Positions 60,094-64,000 of a stretch of DNA of 64,000 nucleotides are shown here, one piece after another (within the stretch, counting starts at the first letter, position 1; every line of letters starts with the position of its first letter). The stretch is from Paragorgia papillata (taxonomy: Eukaryota; Cnidaria; Anthozoa; Scleralcyonacea; Coralliidae): assembly GCA_035771165.1 (NCBI GenBank), contig JAWNZC010000265.1, positions 1 to 64,000 on the forward strand, given 5' to 3'. The translations under genes and the position numbers were made by a program. The notes under the pieces were generated by a model, which ran no database searches, was not told the DNA's origin, and saw only the letters and a program-made list of their open reading frames with translations.

Positions 60094-60571
60094 TAAAAGT
60101 GCCTATGAAACGAAATTTCACTTCAGTTTTTTAAGATTGTATTTGGAAGAACACCTAAGATAATGAAAAATGGCTTTTACACGCCTTTCAAATCTTATCC
60201 CATTCCTCGAGTTATTGGCTATGCAATTTGAGCAATGACGTCACACGTTGTATGTGGGAGAAAACGGAAAATCAGTCATATCTTTGGATTGGTTTGACTA
60301 AACTGAATCAAACGTTGGAAATTTTCCTTGGGGTATGGTCTAATTACATCTGCAATGTGTGGTTTTCTGTAGTTAAACCAATCCAAAGATATGACTGATT
60401 TTCCGTTTTCTCCCACATACGTGTGACGTCATTGCTCAAATTGCATAGCCAATAACTCGAGGAATGGGATAAGATTTGAAAGGCGTGTAAAAGCCATTTT
60501 TCATTATCTTAGGTGTTCTTCCAAAAACAATCTTAAAAAATTAAAGTGAAATTTCGTTTCATAGGCATTTT
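60094..60571. mobile_element. Palindromic MITE with ~200-bp arms
   Basis: GCCTATGAAACGAAATTTCA and TGAAATTTCGTTTCATAGGC are exact inverted repeats. Arms contain GTGACGTCATTGCTCAAATT and AACCAATCCAAAGATATGAC in inverted pairs. Confidence 0.92.
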
Positions 60572-60579
60572 AACGCATA

Positions 60580-61939
60580 CCAGACACTCGAACAGAGCGG
60601 ACTTGCATGTGTGTGATAGCAGACACAATTATTGTAGCGTAGCCATGTATTATTAAATAAATCTTTGACAGTAAAACATAACAGTGACTAAGTTAAAACT
60701 TGTTTAAAACACTCATGAAACTTTATTTTGTTAATTTGGGGAGTTCAACGACCGCCACAAAAATTCGCGACTGCCATCTTGCGATGACTTGCGTTCTTGT
60801 TTGATTAGGGCTTTTTAAAAATAGCAACATGTACGACACGCATGCCAAATTGCATGAAAGGGGACATTGTAAAGGGATTAGTTAGTAGAGTAGGGTGTGT
60901 ATCAGAGAGTAACATTATAAAATAAAACGATATATGTAAAACTGTCAGACTGGAATCAGAGATCGCAACCGATTCGACAGACCGATTGAGACAAATGATA
61001 TGCGTGCGATCTGAAGTATTTTAATAGGCTTGTTGATCTGTAAGACTTTCATGTAATAATTAAAGAGATACAAAACGAAAGATACAGTCCCCAGTCTTCG
61101 AAACCGGCGTGTGTAAAGTTCTCCTGATTGCTTTGTGGAAAATTTTACAAAAACGCTTTCGATGGCCGTGTCGGATCCCTCGCAACAAATTACGACGAAG
61201 GTCGTTTTCTTTCGCTCGAAGGAATCTCCGCTCGCTTTGCCTTATGGGTCCACATGGGACCCTAAACGACTTCCTACTTTACATAGGTCGTCACTGTTAC
61301 TTAATTGTAACGAACTATTCAAAGTTTCTAGTCCTTGATATAATGCGCTCTCTATTACAAAACGCAGGGGTTGATTCTTACACTTACCTTTACAAAGTAC
61401 AAGTATACATCTTTCGTCGCGGTTCAACACATACTACTGAGCATACCATTCTAAGAGTCTAGTACTTTGTTCGTACCATATAGCTAAACCTAAAATATTT
61501 GAAACATACAGTTTCATGTTATTGAACTCCAACGAAGTGTCCGGGATGAAACGACGTTGGTATCTGGTGCACAGGGGCGTAACTAGGGCATAAACATTAG
61601 AGGGGTGTGTGGGATTTTTTGCTGGATAAAAATGGCGTGGCCCGGCCCTTTTGCACGACTAAATTAGCTTACGTCATTACGCGTACCAGTACTGTGTACA
61701 TCGGTACATGGCTACAATGCGCAAGTGTTACATCGTATAAATAAGTGTATAACTCAGGTCACATGCTGCACAATTTCACGAACAGCCAAACACAGGTAAT
61801 TCGAACAGGACAAAACCAGGACCAAAAGGCAAAACGCAATATCGAGCAAAACGTAAAAGCTTTTGTGCTTTGAGCCCGCGCTAAATTATGCACGAAACCG
61901 ACTCTCAGCTACTTCATGTATAATCCCAGCAACTGAAAC
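60580..61939. other. Upstream flank
   Basis: 61195-61300 is a copy of 58135-58245 (CTCCGCTCGCTTTG.CTTAT, then GGGTCCACATGGGAC). A TIR-like CAGGGGCGTAACTAGGGC begins at 61571 without a found partner. No gene recognised. Confidence 0.5.
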
Positions 61940-62156
<217 letters not shown>

Positions 62157-62760
62157 TGGAAACTTTATTTGTTTATGATTTACGTAATAATAATAATAAT
62201 AATAAATAATAATAATATCAAAAGCGCTTTACAATAATTCAACAATATATACAATGGCAGTAAACTAAAATAATAGAATATCCTAAGCTAGAAATGATAT
62301 AAGAACGTTTCACAGAACACTGCAATGAAGATTCAATGGTATATACAGAGAACTAGGCTACAGTATAAAAGCCTCCTTAAATTAAGAAATATATTAGGAT
62401 TAAGAAATATCATATTGGGGGTTAAAAAGTTATATCAAAAGCTTTCTTAAAAAGAAATGTCTTCAATTGAGACTTGAAGCAATTAATAGTTTCACTTTGT
62501 CTGATGTGGTACGGCAGCGAGTTCTAAATTGACGGAGCAGCATGGGCAAACACTCTGTTACCAAGAGTCTTGGCTTTAGTTTCCGCAATAAAAAGCAGGC
62601 ACTGATCATCTGATCTTAATTGATAACGGCTGATGGTTTTGGTTGACAGCAATTCCGTTATATAGCTAAGCACCATACCATGGAGAGCTTTGTAAACAAG
62701 GAGTGCAATCTTGTAAACAACTTGAAACTTTACAGTCATCCAATGAAGGTGCATCAGCAG
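62157..62760 (-). mobile_element. CR1-like LINE 3' fragment
   Basis: On minus the frame at 62524-62754 reads LHWMTVKFQVVYKIALLVYK, ALHGMVLSYITELLS and ETKAKTLGNRVFAHAAPSI, the conserved C-terminal end of CR1/L2-like LINE reverse transcriptases. A 3' untranslated region ends in an AAT tract, as expected of microsatellite-tailed LINEs. Confidence 0.82.
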
Positions 62761-62969
62761 TGGCGTGTTGGCAAGTTGCAGTTTGGTGTGGCCAGATTAG
62801 CTTTGGTGCCTCCTCCCCTGAAAAAGAAAAGAAAAAAAGACATTACTGCCACAAGTTTTGTTTTAAAACAACTCAAGTTGCAATATATAATATTACGACA
62901 AACAACGGCTTTTCTCAAAGGTGATACCTATGCTTTGCGAGCGCCTGTGCGAGCATCGAAGTAACGCCG

Positions 62970-64000
62970 AACCTCTAGGGGGGTCCGAGGCAGGGGCGGA
63001 TTTAGGGTACGTCAAGCACGTCATGCGACGTAGACAAAAATCCCAGGCTAATATATTCATGAATTAATTAGATGGAAAAATTTTTAAAAAATTATTTAAA
63101 ATTTGAAAATTTCAAATTTTAAGAATATTCAAATTTTTAAAAAAATTATATGAATTTTTAAATTTTTTAAATTTTCAAAAATTTCATTTTCGCACGTATT
63201 TAGCGCTATATCGAGGGAAATTTAATAATTCTCTGACTCAGCCCCCCCCCCCCCTCCTCGGCTGGAGGACACTTAGTGTCTTGGTCTACTTCATGTAGCC
63301 TGAACGAAACTGTTCATACGGTAGGGATAGAGAGCACTGATCTCTATAAAAGGACTGGATAGCGCATCTATTGTTAGCCTGGTACCCGGGCCCAATTTCA
63401 AAAGAAATATAGGCCAGGTCAGCCTGGTTCCCAGGCCTCTCTTTTTAACGTCGAGCGGCAGACCGAATTGTGAGAGGCCTGGAATAAAATGTTTTGCCTG
63501 GCCCCAAATCTGGCCCCAAAACTGGCCCCAAATTATACAGGCACCAAACGGCCGTTTGGCAGAAAACCAAAGCAGATAACACTCACGTCGGTCTGCACAA
63601 TTCTTTATAACATCATATGGCAAGGTTGGTCTACTGCCGAAACGTTAAAAAGCATATTTCGATTTGTATAAATGTGTTTCAACACAATCACTTCCTACGC
63701 CGAACACTACTTTATAAAGCCTCGTACGTAACAACCTTTTAACGTGATGTAAAACAAAGAAACCTACTCGTTTGCTGTCTGCTGCTAGTCAAGAAGAAGT
63801 TTGTTTAAGTGCCCTCGTTCATAAAGATTAAAGAATCCGAGCTCCAGCAGGATTCATGATAGATAAAGATGAACATTTTCCGCTAGTCCTCTTGCTCGAT
63901 CCCTATTCTGTGACGTCACCAAAATACGTTCCAGAGAAAAGAGGACTAAGAACTAGTCTGAGGCCAGGTAACCACTAATCTCATTCCCGCGTCATCAGGG
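62970..64000. other. MITE-end remnants and unannotated sequence
   Basis: CAGGGGCGGATTTAGGG at 62991 is a hAT-like end. CCTGGTTCCCAGGCC at about 63424 and three GGCCCCAAA.CT units at 63500-63530 belong to other MITE debris. CTGCCGAAACGTT at about 63638 resembles Penelope terminal sequence. No gene recognised. Confidence 0.4.

Overview
This is eukaryotic, intron-rich, AT-rich DNA full of transposons. It looks like an early-branching animal, most likely an anthozoan cnidarian (coral or sea anemone). The pointers are a large Roc-COR/ankyrin/Death-domain gene, a nearby nucleoside-phosphorylase-like domain, and a mobilome of Penelope-like tails, a Crypton-like tyrosine recombinase, an R4/Dong-type LINE, Ty3 and many palindromic MITEs. 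The species is inferred, not shown. No bacterial genes, operons or CRISPR arrays were seen.

The one substantial host gene is on the minus strand, about 59.3 kb to 16.2 kb. I assembled it by hand from 15 candidate exons. The lengths add up to 4839 nt, an exact multiple of three (1612 residues plus stop), and every intron after the first is phase 1. Domain order: short helical N-terminus, about five ankyrin repeats, two small helical exons, an 806-codon Roc-COR GTPase exon, three polar linker exons, a MyD88/IRAK-like Death domain, four small exons (two of them a tandem duplicate), and a terminal trypsin-like fold lacking the catalytic His and Ser. The layout is that of an innate-immune or cell-death signalling protein: sensor repeats, GTPase switch, Death-fold adaptor, pseudo-enzyme tail. 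The first exon lies inside a hAT-type element with an exact 8-bp target duplication.

Downstream of its stop, same strand, are pieces of a related gene: a near-copy of one linker exon (12.9 kb) and a frameshifted nucleoside-phosphorylase (PNP_UDP-like) exon (10.2-10.9 kb). They are separated from the main gene by an R4/Dong-like LINE sitting in a (TAA)n tract.

Layout: 0-3.8 kb polypurine satellite; 4-10 kb mostly featureless with MITEs; 10-13 kb paralog remnants and minisatellites; 13-15.7 kb R4/Dong-like LINE; 16-31.7 kb 3' two thirds of the main gene; 32-45 kb a large intron with MITEs, inverted Penelope-like tails and the recombinase; 46-46.8 kb a 16-bp satellite; 48-50 kb a giant palindrome and a Penelope tail; 51.6-56.9 kb a degenerate Ty3 element with LTRs and target duplication; 57.5-59.3 kb 5' exons; 60-64 kb MITEs, AAT microsatellite and LINE debris. 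Splice sites and element ends were read by eye; no alignment or expression data were available.
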